A DNA stretch of 49,040 nt from assembly GCA_949287685.1 (NCBI GenBank), contig CASEHF010000013.1, forward strand, positions 1-49,040, given 5' to 3'. The DNA comes from an uncultured Christensenella sp. GTDB taxonomy: Bacteria; Bacillota; Clostridia; Christensenellales; UBA1242. Within the stretch, counting starts at the first letter, position 1, and the number at the start of each line of letters is the position of its first letter. Shown here piece after piece: positions 25,804 to 33,433 of this stretch. Under the pieces are notes generated by a model. That model made no database searches. It saw nothing but the letters and a program-made list of their open reading frames with translations, and was not told the origin of the DNA. The position numbers and the translations under genes are program-made.

Positions 25804-25850
25804 TTTTTGCGGTGCAGGGTGGTAGACCGTTTGTCCACATTTCAACAGTT
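25804..25850 (+). repeat. Diverged copy of the prophage origin-region sequence, outside the prophage
   Basis: 47 nt matching 28493-28539 with four differences: TTTTTGCGGTGCAGGGTGG, then AGACCGTTTG, CCACATT, CAACAG. All four differences are C in the prophage copy and T here. It lies about 390 nt outside attL, so it may be a remnant of another related element. Confidence 0.8.
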
Positions 25851-25851
25851 G

Positions 25852-26182
25852 GTGCTTGTGAGCAAAGCGAGTAGCCAGAGTTAACTATTCAACCATAATA
25901 AAATATTAGAGCCTATTGCGACTAACCCTACGGGTGAGTCGCCAGCATTAACATTTTAATTATGAAATAAATTAAAAGTCTATAATGCTGACTACGAGCC
26001 CTACAGGCGAGTAGCCAGAACTAACCACTCAATCATAAAATAGTATGAAGGCCTGTTCTGCCACGAGCGAAGCGAGTAGCCAGCACAAGTATCGCACATC
26101 ATGCAAAAACGACTAGCCTATGGTGACTACGAGCAAAGCGAGTAGCCAGCACAAGTATCGCACGCAACGCGTGCTTGTGTTT
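25852..26182 (+). repeat. Five degenerate tandem units of about 70 bp
   Basis: Each unit carries a variant of GACTACGAGCAAAGCGAGTAGCCAG followed by about 45 nt of more variable sequence. Units begin near 25852, 25919, 25987, 26058 and 26128. The last two share GAGTAGCCAGCACAAGTATCG. No reading frame. They lie between tRNA-Ser and attL. Confidence 0.7.
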
Positions 26183-26201
26183 TTTTAATAAAAAAACAAA
26201 A

Positions 26202-26230
26202 AAAATACGAACTATTTAAGTTCGTATTTT
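26202..26230 (-). terminator. Former terminator of the tRNA-Lys operon, now left of attL
   Basis: AAAATACGAACT pairs with AGTTCGTATTTT; on the minus strand a long T run follows. Before phage insertion this hairpin lay 8 nt after the tRNA-Lys CCA. The prophage now separates it from the tRNA cluster. Confidence 0.8.
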
Positions 26231-26237
26231 GATACTT

Positions 26238-26288
26238 GTGGTGACCCAACCGCGACTCGAACGCGGGACAACTTGATTAAAAGTCAAG
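26238..26288 (-). repeat. attL: 51-bp copy of the tRNA-Lys 3' half
   Basis: Identical over 51 nt to 40734-40784. It contains the T-arm, acceptor and CCA end plus the 3' side of the anticodon arm of tRNA-Lys. Identity ends abruptly on both sides. Confidence 0.97.
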
Positions 26289-26299
26289 GGAAAGGTACC

Positions 26300-26320
26300 A
26301 AAAAAGCCTTTATTTAAGGC
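26300..26320 (-). terminator. Terminator at the end of the leftward phage operon
   Basis: Minus strand GCCTTAAATAAAGGCTTTTTT, 12 nt inside attL. The string AAAAGCCTTTATTTAAG also occurs at 40708-40724 just inside attR, so both ends share it. Confidence 0.7.
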
Positions 26321-26330
26321 ATTTTTTAAA

Positions 26331-26351
26331 TTTTGACACAGTTTTGACACA
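26331..26351. promoter_or_regulatory. Putative integrase arm sites, left
   Basis: TTTTGACACA twice in tandem, 43 nt inside attL. The same pair in the same orientation lies at 40630-40649 inside attR. Confidence 0.65.
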
Positions 26352-26419
26352 ACTTTTTTACAGAAAAACATAAGTATTAATCATTATTTTTTAAGCAACC
26401 TATTTAGGTTGTTTTTAAT

Positions 26420-26734
26420 TTATCTATCTTTAAAAAAGTTTTCATCTAATGTTTCTACTAGTATGCATTTATAATCAAATGCTATGTCTTTAAAATCTCT
26501 ATAATCTTCAGGCATATATAAATCCTCAATTTCCTCTTTGCATCTGTATATATTTTCATATACATCTAATTTTAATACTAATGCTTGTATAATATCTAAT
26601 AATTCATTTTTATTAAATTTAGTTAAACCAGTCATAAAAACATTATTCCATATAATTTGAGCCATTTTTTTACGCTTGTTTATACTTTTTTCATAATCTG
26701 ATATATTTTCAATATTGTTTTCTTTTTTATTCAT
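26420..26734 (-). CDS. Hypothetical phage protein (104 aa)
   Basis: Small acidic-basic mixed helical protein, last gene of the leftward operon before attL. Predicted cytosolic. It has a charged N-terminus (ENISDYEKSINKRKKMAQII) and a C-terminus with aromatic and acidic residues (FDYKCILVETLDENFF). No family recognised. Good ribosome site AAGGAG. Its place beside other tiny genes downstream of the replication initiator suggests a regulatory or host-takeover role, but nothing in the sequence proves it. Confidence 0.65.
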   Translation of the reverse strand: MNKKENNIENISDYEKSINKRKKMAQIIWNNVFMTGLTKFNKNELLDIIQALVLKLDVYENIYRCKEEIEDLYMPEDYRDFKDIAFDYKCILVETLDENFFKDR

Positions 26735-26761
26735 AATTTTTTACTCCTTAATTTTATATTT

Positions 26762-26935
26762 TTAATCTTTCAAATAAACATTAAATGTTAAGCCAAACCA
26801 AAAATCTATATCATCAATATCATCGTACTCGCAACATAAATATTTGCAAGCATAATATTTTAATCTATCCATAGAATAATGATGAGCCTTTAAGTCCAAA
26901 AACTCTTTATATGTAATTTGTACTATTTCTAACAT
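26762..26935 (-). CDS. Small acidic phage protein (57 aa)
   Basis: The frame starts MLEIVQITYKEFLDLKAHHY and ends FGLTFNVYLKD, with two cysteine pairs in the middle (ACKYLCCEYDD). AAGGAG is placed eight bases before the ATG, and the gene fits tightly in the leftward series. The Cys cluster may bind metal. Not recognised. Confidence 0.6.
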   Translation of the reverse strand: MLEIVQITYKEFLDLKAHHYSMDRLKYYACKYLCCEYDDIDDIDFWFGLTFNVYLKD

Positions 26936-27011
26936 ATTGTTATACTCCTTAATTTTATTTTACAGGCGTTGTATATACATATTCGATTTTTGTATATACA
27001 CTAGAATCTAT

Positions 27012-27170
27012 TTATTTTTTATGTTTCTTTAAATACTCACTAAGAGCATTATCAAAAATTGTACCGAATGTATCGCGGCACCAACCTTGTTTACTAATAA
27101 TTGCTTTTACTTTTTCATATTTATCACTATCAACTCTAATTGAAATTAATTTATCTTTCATACCATACAT
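27012..27170 (-). CDS. Ribbon-helix-helix DNA-binding protein
   Basis: 52 aa. MKDKLISIRVDSDKYEKVKA has the strand-then-helix start of Arc/MetJ-type RHH proteins, followed by a second helix DNALSEYLKKHKK. Such dimers bind operator or origin DNA. It lies directly downstream of the replication initiator, a common place for copy-control proteins. Start may be the first or fourth codon; neither has a strong ribosome site. Confidence 0.7.
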   Translation of the reverse strand: MYGMKDKLISIRVDSDKYEKVKAIISKQGWCRDTFGTIFDNALSEYLKKHKK

Positions 27171-27185
27171 TTTGATTTACTTCTT

Positions 27186-28349
27186 TTACTCTACAAATAT
27201 TGGGTCTACCTCGCTATCCTCGAGGTCGAATATATCGCGCGCCTTTTTGTAAATGTCCTCGAGGTCGATGTTCATATAGGTAGGTTGCCATAGTTTTTCG
27301 GCGCGGTCGAATATACCAGCAAGGTCGAGGCGCTGAACATATGAGGTAAACTTTTCACTTTTGTTTTTAATCTCGAGATTGTGCTTGTTAATAAATTTTT
27401 CAAAGTCCTCATCGGTCATATAAACACATTCTTTTTGCGCTTTTTTTAAATTATGCGTACGAAAAAATGATTTGCCGTTATAGGGGACTGCAGACTTGTC
27501 TTTACTCATATACTTAGCAAGATAAAAGACAATTTTATCAAAAGCACTTAAATCATTCGTTTTATCAGTGATTGGAATCACACTGCAAAAGCCCTCATTA
27601 TATACATCGGGGCGGAAGTTATATACCTCATCACCAAGGTTAGTCTCTAAGTAATTTAGATAAAACTCATTAGGAATTGGTTTACCTTTTTTATCTAGCA
27701 TAATATTACCCTTGCGGTCTTTACGGAATGGTTGTTGGTTAACAGCTCTGGCTAATGCATAATTTAAATCTGCATTACCTATAACTCCGTGAAAATGTAG
27801 TTTATTATCATCTGCGTGATATTCCACAACTGCCATTATTTGAATATTAGGGAAGCGATATTGTAACTTTTGCCGAAACTTTTGCCAGGCATATTTGATG
27901 TCAGTCTGGCTAGTGCTATCAAGTTTACGGGGGTCAAAGGTCATAGTTATAAAATAGCCCCAATCGTTATTTTGCCCGTAGTTTAGAAAAGAATTAAGTG
28001 CGCGGCGCCTAGATTTTTTCTTAGACAATTGAAATCGAGCTAAGGTTGCATTTGGGTTGTTTTTATCTACTTTAGCTAAGACATTATTTTCAATATAGCA
28101 CCACAATCGTTTGCGACTACTCGTGCTGCGATTACCAAGCAGACAAAACTCCTCGTTATACCGCATAACCTCAACATTGCGGCTATTTTTTTGAATAGTC
28201 GTATTTGCAAAGGCTGGCTTAAAATTTCGGCGCTGGCACATTAATTTCAAAATGTCTTTTTGTTTTGAAAAATCAATTTCGCAAAATGGACAATTATGTA
28301 TACGCTTACAGTGCAGTAGACAATCTTTGCATAACTCCTTATATTCCAT
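27186..28349 (-). CDS. HUH rolling-circle replication initiator
   Basis: 387 aa. Motif 1 TMTFDP (135-140), the HUH metal motif H185-F-H187 in KLHFHGVI, and motif 3 Y276-x-x-K279 in FYLAKYMSKD identify an HUH endonuclease. It would nick the plus strand at the origin and stay bound through tyrosine, starting rolling-circle replication of the ssDNA genome. The N-terminus has a Cys-rich finger (C7, C10, C14, C20, C23). The start is set at MEYKEL because GGAGAG precedes it; an in-frame ATG four codons upstream lacks a ribosome site. The twin-hairpin region directly upstream is the expected nick site. Confidence 0.88.
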   Translation of the reverse strand: MEYKELCKDCLLHCKRIHNCPFCEIDFSKQKDILKLMCQRRNFKPAFANTTIQKNSRNVEVMRYNEEFCLLGNRSTSSRKRLWCYIENNVLAKVDKNNPNATLARFQLSKKKSRRRALNSFLNYGQNNDWGYFITMTFDPRKLDSTSQTDIKYAWQKFRQKLQYRFPNIQIMAVVEYHADDNKLHFHGVIGNADLNYALARAVNQQPFRKDRKGNIMLDKKGKPIPNEFYLNYLETNLGDEVYNFRPDVYNEGFCSVIPITDKTNDLSAFDKIVFYLAKYMSKDKSAVPYNGKSFFRTHNLKKAQKECVYMTDEDFEKFINKHNLEIKNKSEKFTSYVQRLDLAGIFDRAEKLWQPTYMNIDLEDIYKKARDIFDLEDSEVDPIFVE

Positions 28350-28768
28350 TTTTCTCTCCATTTTTTATTTATTATGTGCAAAATTCTTTATAAGTGATAC
28401 CATTATCAAGTATAATGGTATCACCCGAATCAACGAGCAGACACTCGCCGAACCGCCGGGCTTGTGTTCGGCGAGTGAGTACTTTAGTTTGCTTTTTGCG
28501 GTGCAGGGTGGCAGACCGTTTGCCCACATTCCAACAGTCGCATAAAAGCAAAGCATAGAAAGGGCGACCATTGAAATGGGGACAAACTTGGAAAAGTGGA
28601 AAAAGCAAACAAGGAAGCCTGCGTGCTTTTACACACTTTACCACAGCCACTGGAAATGTGGAAAGCACCCATCAAGATAGCAAGGGCAGTTTTTCACACA
28701 TTCCCACACCGCCCAATATTTCGGCTCCTCAAAAAAACAAGCTAAAGCAGTCCACTCGGGGTGGAGTG
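28350..28768. promoter_or_regulatory. Prophage intergenic region with origin-like hairpins
   Basis: Gene-free 419 nt between the replication initiator and the structural genes. Two long perfect hairpins: GTGATACCATTAT/ATAATGGTATCAC (28394-28424, loop CAAGT) and CACTCGCCGAAC/GTTCGGCGAGTG (28442-28477, 12-nt loop). Then the 47-nt segment shared with 25804-25850, then GTGGAAA-type short repeats. Placement next to an HUH gene suits the double-strand origin and perhaps a packaging signal. Frames through this DNA have no ribosome sites. Confidence 0.65.
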
Positions 28769-29143
28769 TTAAGTATCAGGCACCCTAGATGGCTCGAGAG
28801 GGCGAACCACCTCCGGGTACAACGACTCGGGCGCCGTAGGCTTTGGTGCGGGCGCGGGCTTAGTAGACTCACGCTCAATCTTTTCGATATTGTACCAAAG
28901 CCGCTTGTGAAAAAAGCGCCAAATGCGGCCGTGGGGCATTGTATCAAGTGCACGCTGTAACTTTACTTGAAATTTTGCGGACTGCAACAAAGGCTTGTAA
29001 TATAACTTAGCGTACTTATGTAACTCATTTTCCGTACTTTTTAAAAACTTGTCCGAGGGCTTGGCAATACCTAATAACTCGTTGCGCTTGTCTATTTCAG
29101 AATAGATGAAATCTGTTAATTCTTTAAAATCATTAATAATCAT
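28769..29143 (-). CDS. Hypothetical protein coupled to the Zot-like gene
   Basis: 124 aa. Helical N-terminal 95 residues rich in charged and aromatic residues, then a Pro-rich tail (APAPKPTAPESLYPEV). Its ATG lies inside the last codons of the Zot-like gene (11-nt overlap) with an AGGAG site, so translation is coupled. No membrane helix. In inoviruses the gene after pI often encodes a morphogenesis partner; here that is only positional inference. Confidence 0.7.
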   Translation of the reverse strand: MIINDFKELTDFIYSEIDKRNELLGIAKPSDKFLKSTENELHKYAKLYYKPLLQSAKFQVKLQRALDTMPHGRIWRFFHKRLWYNIEKIERESTKPAPAPKPTAPESLYPEVVRPLEPSRVPDT

Positions 29144-29999
29144 AGTTAACTCCTAAATCTTTTAATACTTTTTTATCGCGTTCGGGATTTTTCCAAAAGC
29201 CGAGGGGCGCGGTAAAATAATGGCTATTGTTGTAGCTCACAAAACTTTCACGCGTGAATTGATAGCCTTGTTCAGTGTAGTAGTCTATGGGCATATTATA
29301 GTTAATGATGTTTTTATAGAACACAGGGCGAGCAGACTTTGAGTTATAGCAAGAAAAAATATCATAGTCGATACTATCTTTAACTATTTTGCCCATTTTT
29401 TCATACTCAAGGTTATCGTTCGCTAATTGGTACTTTTCTGCGATATCACCGCTAGCGAACTCATGATAACACCAAGTAATTTTAGAAACTACACCGAAAT
29501 CATTTGTGCGAACCTCGATTTTGTCCATTACCAAAAACCGCTCGGCAATTGCGCGTAGATTGATATCTATGTTACCTAATCGTTGGCAAGTCATATAGAC
29601 ATTATAATCACCGTGCCTATGTAGTTGGTACCAGCGGTAGACTTCCTCACGCAAATACTTAGACATACGGCTATCATAATACCGTTGCGCCTCATCTAGG
29701 AAAATTGTGCTAAAGGGCGGAATAAAACTGGAAGTAGTAAACAATGGAATAGCCACTCCTAACCAAAATCCATCAATGTTGTATGTAGCGTATCGGCGAC
29801 CGTATGTAATGCTTGTATCGGAATAAACTAGGTGCTTTTGGGGAGGGAGCGTGAGGGCACAACCGCTATTATTCAAAGTATTAAACTCACGCTTGCACTC
29901 AATATACTTAGCCCTACCGTTTAGCATATAGTCTACTGCAAGTTTGGCTAAGTATGAGGATTTACCAGCACCCGGAATGCCTGTGATAAATATTAGCAT
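29133..29999 (-). CDS. Zot-like (pI) inovirus morphogenesis ATPase
   Basis: 288 aa from the ATG preceded by GGAG; a longer frame upstream would cross the ncRNA promoter and is rejected. Walker A GIPGAGKS (7-14), Walker B STIFLDEAQ (ending at 105) and a following HRHGDYNVYMTCQRLGNIDI are the Zonula-occludens-toxin/pI pattern. This ATPase drives extrusion of filamentous virions through the membrane and is the best single hallmark of inoviruses. Unlike the Gram-negative pI it has no obvious C-terminal membrane helix, so a partner may anchor it. Not expected to be a toxin here. Confidence 0.9.
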   Translation of the reverse strand: MLIFITGIPGAGKSSYLAKLAVDYMLNGRAKYIECKREFNTLNNSGCALTLPPQKHLVYSDTSITYGRRYATYNIDGFWLGVAIPLFTTSSFIPPFSTIFLDEAQRYYDSRMSKYLREEVYRWYQLHRHGDYNVYMTCQRLGNIDINLRAIAERFLVMDKIEVRTNDFGVVSKITWCYHEFASGDIAEKYQLANDNLEYEKMGKIVKDSIDYDIFSCYNSKSARPVFYKNIINYNMPIDYYTEQGYQFTRESFVSYNNSHYFTAPLGFWKNPERDKKVLKDLGVNYDY

Positions 30000-30016
30000 T
30001 TTTCTACTCCAAATTA

Positions 30017-30045
30017 TTGACTTTTTTGTTATTTTTGCATATAAT
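30017..30045 (+). promoter_or_regulatory. Plus-strand promoter of the small RNA
   Basis: TTGACT, 17-nt spacer, TATAAT; points opposite to the surrounding operon and leads straight into the hairpin at 30052. Confidence 0.75.
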
Positions 30046-30051
30046 ATTATT

Positions 30052-30114
30052 AGAATTAGTTCAGCCCAAAAGGCCATAATTTGCGGAAACGCAACACGGA
30101 ACTAATTCTTTTTT
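30052..30114 (+). ncRNA. Predicted ~60-nt structured RNA antisense to the phage operon spacer
   Basis: It begins about 7 nt after the -10 box. AGAATTAGTTC pairs with GAACTAATTCT (11 bp) and is followed by TTTTTT, making a terminator-like closing stem. Inside are two small hairpins: GCC-CAAAA-GGC and TTGCG-GAAA-CGCAA (a GNRA loop). The whole folds as a three-way junction. It lies opposite the spacer between the 103-aa gene and the Zot-like gene, so it could act in cis on that operon. The alternative is a DNA-level signal on the ssDNA genome. Confidence 0.6.
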
Positions 30115-30424
30115 ATTTACCTTTTTTCTTTTCTATAGCAAAATACGCAACTGTCTTTTTATTGCGTTTACCGTTATCATCGTAAAAATGATTAACTATT
30201 TGCTTTTTAGCAGTGTTATTTAAATTACAAACATCACCTTTATATTTTGGCTTTTTACCTTGAATAGTAGATATAATCATTCCCGGCATATTTGTATCAA
30301 CTTTCCCAACAAAAGAATAATTACTATTTAATTTATACTTACCATTTTTACATTTTACCCAAGCTTCCTCGGCAGAAATTAAGCGAACACCCTTATTTTT
30401 TAAATTATAATTTACACTTGACAT
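30113..30424 (-). CDS. Basic hypothetical phage protein (103 aa)
   Basis: Start at MSSVNYNLKNKG, preceded by AAAGGAG; the longer frame begins with an unsupported TTG. Beta-rich, strongly basic (many Lys, ending EKKKGK), no membrane helix or signal peptide. SAEEAWVKCKNGKYKL near the N-terminus and KKTVAYFAIEKKK at the end resemble strands. A nucleic-acid-binding or minor virion role would fit the charge and position between the large structural gene and the Zot-like gene. Not recognised. Confidence 0.65.
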   Translation of the reverse strand: MSSVNYNLKNKGVRLISAEEAWVKCKNGKYKLNSNYSFVGKVDTNMPGMIISTIQGKKPKYKGDVCNLNNTAKKQIVNHFYDDNGKRNKKTVAYFAIEKKKGK

Positions 30425-30571
30425 ATTCAACTCCTTTATGTTATGATAATAATGCCATCGCCCCTATAAACAGGGGAGCCACGGTGAATTCGCGTGGACA
30501 AGAGAGAACATAGGCTTTTAGTGTAGACTCTCTAACCTAAGCACTTATGAAATTTTCATAAGTGCTTTTTT
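30418..30571 (+). ncRNA. Second plus-strand promoter-hairpin-terminator unit
   Basis: TTGACA-18-TATGAT (30418-30447) is followed by four successive stems: CCCCT/AGGGG, CCACG/CGTGG, AGAGA/TCTCT and AGCACTTATG/CATAAGTGCT with a T run. No reading frame. It could be a ~118-nt RNA. It also resembles the run of hairpins that in M13-type phages forms the complementary-strand origin and packaging signal. Confidence 0.5.
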
Positions 30572-30614
30572 AATGGCAAATGGTACGGGGTTTTTAAAGA
30601 TACCCCGATAAACT

Positions 30615-32993
30615 TTAATTAGAATGCAAAGTAAAAACAGAACTATTTTCGTTAACAATTAATTCAAGAGTGCAATTTAAGTCTGTATTTGTTATAATAA
30701 AAGAACCAACTTCCGAATAATTTTGATAACTACCATTATATAATACCAATCTATTTTTATCATTGAATGAAATCAAGAAATAAATAGAATCACCAGTGTA
30801 AATACAGCCATTGCTTAAATAGAAATTTTCATTATTTATAACGGAACTAGAACCACCCGTATAACTGAAATAACCATTAACATCAAAACTATAATCATTA
30901 GACTTAGTATAAACAAATGATGTCATTGTAAAGCTAGACCAATCATCAGAAAAAGTGGCAGTAAGGCTTAAAGAACCATTAAAATGGACCTCATAACCAC
31001 TAACAACATCTACATAACCAAACTGAATTAAAAGGTCACCAGAAAGAAGTATAACTATACCGTTGCTAGAAATATACAACGCACCATTATTACTAGAATA
31101 ACAACCAGCAAAAACACACTCATACAATACATAATAAGTATTATTATTAGTTAAATTATCATAATTTAGATTAGATAATTTACTAGAAAAATCATTGCTG
31201 GTAAATACAGTTTGAGTAAAGCCAGGCTTAGCAGGAAGTGTGGCGCTTTCACCAATTGATACAGTTTGTGTGCCTAAATTCTCACCAGTCTCAATATTTA
31301 CAAACGATACAGTCTTTTTTAATTCTTTCCACACCGCTATAAATGTAGTATTAGCAGTGATTTGCGTGCTTGTAACGGATACTATGTCCGTACCGTTTAA
31401 ACTCCACCCTAAGAACTCATAACCTGTTTTGGTGGGTGCTGTGGGTTCGGTAGGGTAGTTACCAGACTGTACTATTTGCGAGTTGTGGGTAGAATTATCA
31501 CTCTTAAAGGTAACATCATAACTGTATGTATATGTGGCAGTAAATATAGTGTCCGCGCTAATTATATAACTAGATACATCTACCACACTACCGCCAACAG
31601 TCCAGCCAGCAAAAGTCTTGTATTGTGTGCTAGTAACAGACACATTCTCAGCGTTCGCATACTCGCCGTTACGCACTGTTTGGGTAGATACAACGCTAGT
31701 GCCATCGTTAAACTGTACCGTATGAAGTTTTGTAAACACGGCGTAGAAGTTAGTATTCTTAGTTATTGCATACTCCGAGGTATCAATAACAGTAGTACCA
31801 TTGAGGCTCCAACCATCGAACTCATAGCACGTTTTAGTAGGTTCGGTAGGGTCGGCGGCAAAACCGTTAGACACGATAATCTGCTCCGATACAGGTTCAT
31901 TGTCTACATAATAAGTCACATCATACTTGTATGTACAGTTAGCAACTATTTTTGTGCTTTCATTAAAGGTGTATGTATTAAGGTCTATTTGCTCGCCATT
32001 TACAGTCCAGTAATTAAACACTACATATTCAGTACTTGTTGGCTCTACAATAGACACCTTGCTACCTTTAGCGATAACTTGTACATTGTATACACTGCCG
32101 TTAAACTCGGCGGTAATCACAACTTGGTTGCCACTCTCTAACCCTGCGATGTACTCCTCATAATATGCAATAGAGTTTTCTAATTGCGTAATTTTCGCTT
32201 GCAAATTAGATACAATACCGCTATTGTTGTTTATTTGCAAAGTTAAGTTAGAAATTTGAGTATTCAAAGACACAATTTGAGTATTAAGATTTGAGATAGT
32301 TTGTGCTTGTAACTCATTTGTACTTTGTAGCTTAGATACGAGATTATTAAGACTAATAACGGTGCCGTTAAGGGTGTTAATCTCGTTTGTTTTAGCGCTT
32401 ATTTGTGCATTTAAATTAGTAATTTGATTTTCAAGCCCTAGCTTAACTTGTTCTAATTCTGCAATCTCTGCAGTATTAGACTCAGCCTCGGACTCGAGTT
32501 CAGCGATTTGTTTATTTAGATTAGTAATTTGAGCATTTAACGAGCCAATAGTAGTCTCGTTTTCGGTTATGTCTGCTTGTAACTCGCTAATTTGCTCCTC
32601 GTAGTTAGATACTTTTGTATTTAAAGTTTGAATAGTTAATTCGTTTTCAGTTTTGGTTTGAGTTAGATTAGTTACACTTGCCTCTAACTCGGTTTTTTGA
32701 GTTGTGAGAGTCTCTACTTGAGTTGTTAAAGACTCGTTGCTTGCCTTTAAGGTCTCGAGGCTCGATTGAGCGGTAGACAAGTCGCTAGAGAGTTGGAGCT
32801 TCTCAGCTTGCAACTGTGCGATTGTCTTATCGTACTCATCTTTTGCCTGCAAGGCGGTATCGTAGCCCGATTGCCAAGCTTTGTCGTAGTCATCCTTTTG
32901 TTGGTAGTATAAAATGCTAGACCAAATTAGGAATACTTCGAGACCTATAAATAAAAGGCAAGCGATTGCTATTGCTATGCCTTTTTTAGTCAT
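30615..32993 (-). CDS. Large coiled-coil protein with InlB-type repeats, probable virion or surface component
   Basis: 792 aa, the largest phage gene. Residues ~7-28 are a signal anchor. Residues ~35-290 form one long coiled coil with regular heptads (repeated LNAQITNLNKQI-like units). From about 290 to 600 there are four or five InlB B-repeat-like domains (for example EPTKTCYEFDGWSLNGTTVI, KTFAGWTVGG, APTKTGYEFLGWSLNG). The rest is a beta-rich end with no membrane helix. Ribosome site GGAGG. A stalk with adhesive repeats would suit receptor binding or display on the host. The same repeat type occurs in the host surface protein at 14118. Confidence 0.8.
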   Translation of the reverse strand: MTKKGIAIAIACLLFIGLEVFLIWSSILYYQQKDDYDKAWQSGYDTALQAKDEYDKTIAQLQAEKLQLSSDLSTAQSSLETLKASNESLTTQVETLTTQKTELEASVTNLTQTKTENELTIQTLNTKVSNYEEQISELQADITENETTIGSLNAQITNLNKQIAELESEAESNTAEIAELEQVKLGLENQITNLNAQISAKTNEINTLNGTVISLNNLVSKLQSTNELQAQTISNLNTQIVSLNTQISNLTLQINNNSGIVSNLQAKITQLENSIAYYEEYIAGLESGNQVVITAEFNGSVYNVQVIAKGSKVSIVEPTSTEYVVFNYWTVNGEQIDLNTYTFNESTKIVANCTYKYDVTYYVDNEPVSEQIIVSNGFAADPTEPTKTCYEFDGWSLNGTTVIDTSEYAITKNTNFYAVFTKLHTVQFNDGTSVVSTQTVRNGEYANAENVSVTSTQYKTFAGWTVGGSVVDVSSYIISADTIFTATYTYSYDVTFKSDNSTHNSQIVQSGNYPTEPTAPTKTGYEFLGWSLNGTDIVSVTSTQITANTTFIAVWKELKKTVSFVNIETGENLGTQTVSIGESATLPAKPGFTQTVFTSNDFSSKLSNLNYDNLTNNNTYYVLYECVFAGCYSSNNGALYISSNGIVILLSGDLLIQFGYVDVVSGYEVHFNGSLSLTATFSDDWSSFTMTSFVYTKSNDYSFDVNGYFSYTGGSSSVINNENFYLSNGCIYTGDSIYFLISFNDKNRLVLYNGSYQNYSEVGSFIITNTDLNCTLELIVNENSSVFTLHSN

Positions 32994-33011
32994 AAAAACC
33001 TCCGTAAATCA

Positions 33012-33263
33012 TTATTTAAAAAAACTTGCAACAGTTTCAACATTTTCCTCTAAGTTACCAGAGGTATCAGGGTCAACAGGTACTTCGGGGTCAATAGGTG
33101 CAGCTGACTCAATACCCCAAATTGTGTTCCAAGAGTCCACAAATGAGGTGCCATCAACCCCGGCTTTTATCGCTACAGCAATCACAAAAATCACACAAGC
33201 AACAATAATAAAGCCTACAACTGCAGCAATAATAGTACCGATGTTATTGTTTCTATAAGCCAT
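33012..33263 (-). CDS. Small single-span membrane protein, candidate coat protein
   Basis: 83 aa with AAGGAG. Short polar start (MAYRNNN), one long hydrophobic helix (residues ~8-33) with alternating Ala/Val/Ile/Gly, then an acidic, Pro/Asp-rich tail ending VETVASFFK. Size and single helix fit an inovirus coat component. The charge order is reversed relative to the classic major coat, which is acidic-TM-basic. It sits between the large coiled-coil gene and the pIII-like gene, where coat genes are expected. Confidence 0.65.
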   Translation of the reverse strand: MAYRNNNIGTIIAAVVGFIIVACVIFVIAVAIKAGVDGTSFVDSWNTIWGIESAAPIDPEVPVDPDTSGNLEENVETVASFFK

Positions 33264-33305
33264 TAGTGTACACTCCTTTTATTAAATTTGAGCCCGAGCG
33301 GGGCT

Positions 33306-33341
33306 GGTATAGTAACCTGTATAGCCGGTTAACTAATTACC
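33306..33341. repeat. Phage intergenic hairpin repeat R1
   Basis: GGTATAGTAACCTGTATAGC then CGGTTAACTAATTACC: GGTA pairs with TACC and AACC with GGTT. Same architecture at 33396 and 34961. Confidence 0.7.
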
Positions 33342-33395
33342 GCTTGCGTAATAATTGTCTAGTATCAGTATGCTCACCTGAAAAACATACTGAAT

Positions 33396-33432
33396 GGTAT
33401 AGCAACCACTAAAGTAGGTTGGACTAATTACC
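33396..33432. repeat. Phage intergenic hairpin repeat R2
   Basis: GGTATAGCAACCACTAAAG then TAGGTTGGACTAATTACC; ends one base before the stop of the pIII-like gene on the minus strand. Shares AGCAACCACTA with R3. Confidence 0.7.
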
Positions 33433-33433
33433 A

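Noticed and set aside
25852..26182. Possible CRISPR array
   Set aside because: The repeats are degenerate, with related rather than unique spacers, and no cas genes are present in the window.
28365..28960. Several open frames across the prophage origin-like region
   Set aside because: Mutually overlapping in different frames, no ribosome sites, and they cover long perfect hairpins; treated as non-coding.
29133..29999. Zonula occludens toxin
   Set aside because: The Zot name reflects the Vibrio phage homologue; in this context the ATPase is a filamentous-phage assembly protein, with no evidence of a toxin function.
31240..32141. Long rightward frames inside the 792-aa gene
   Set aside because: They are antisense to a convincing coiled-coil/InlB-repeat protein and have no ribosome sites or protein-like composition.
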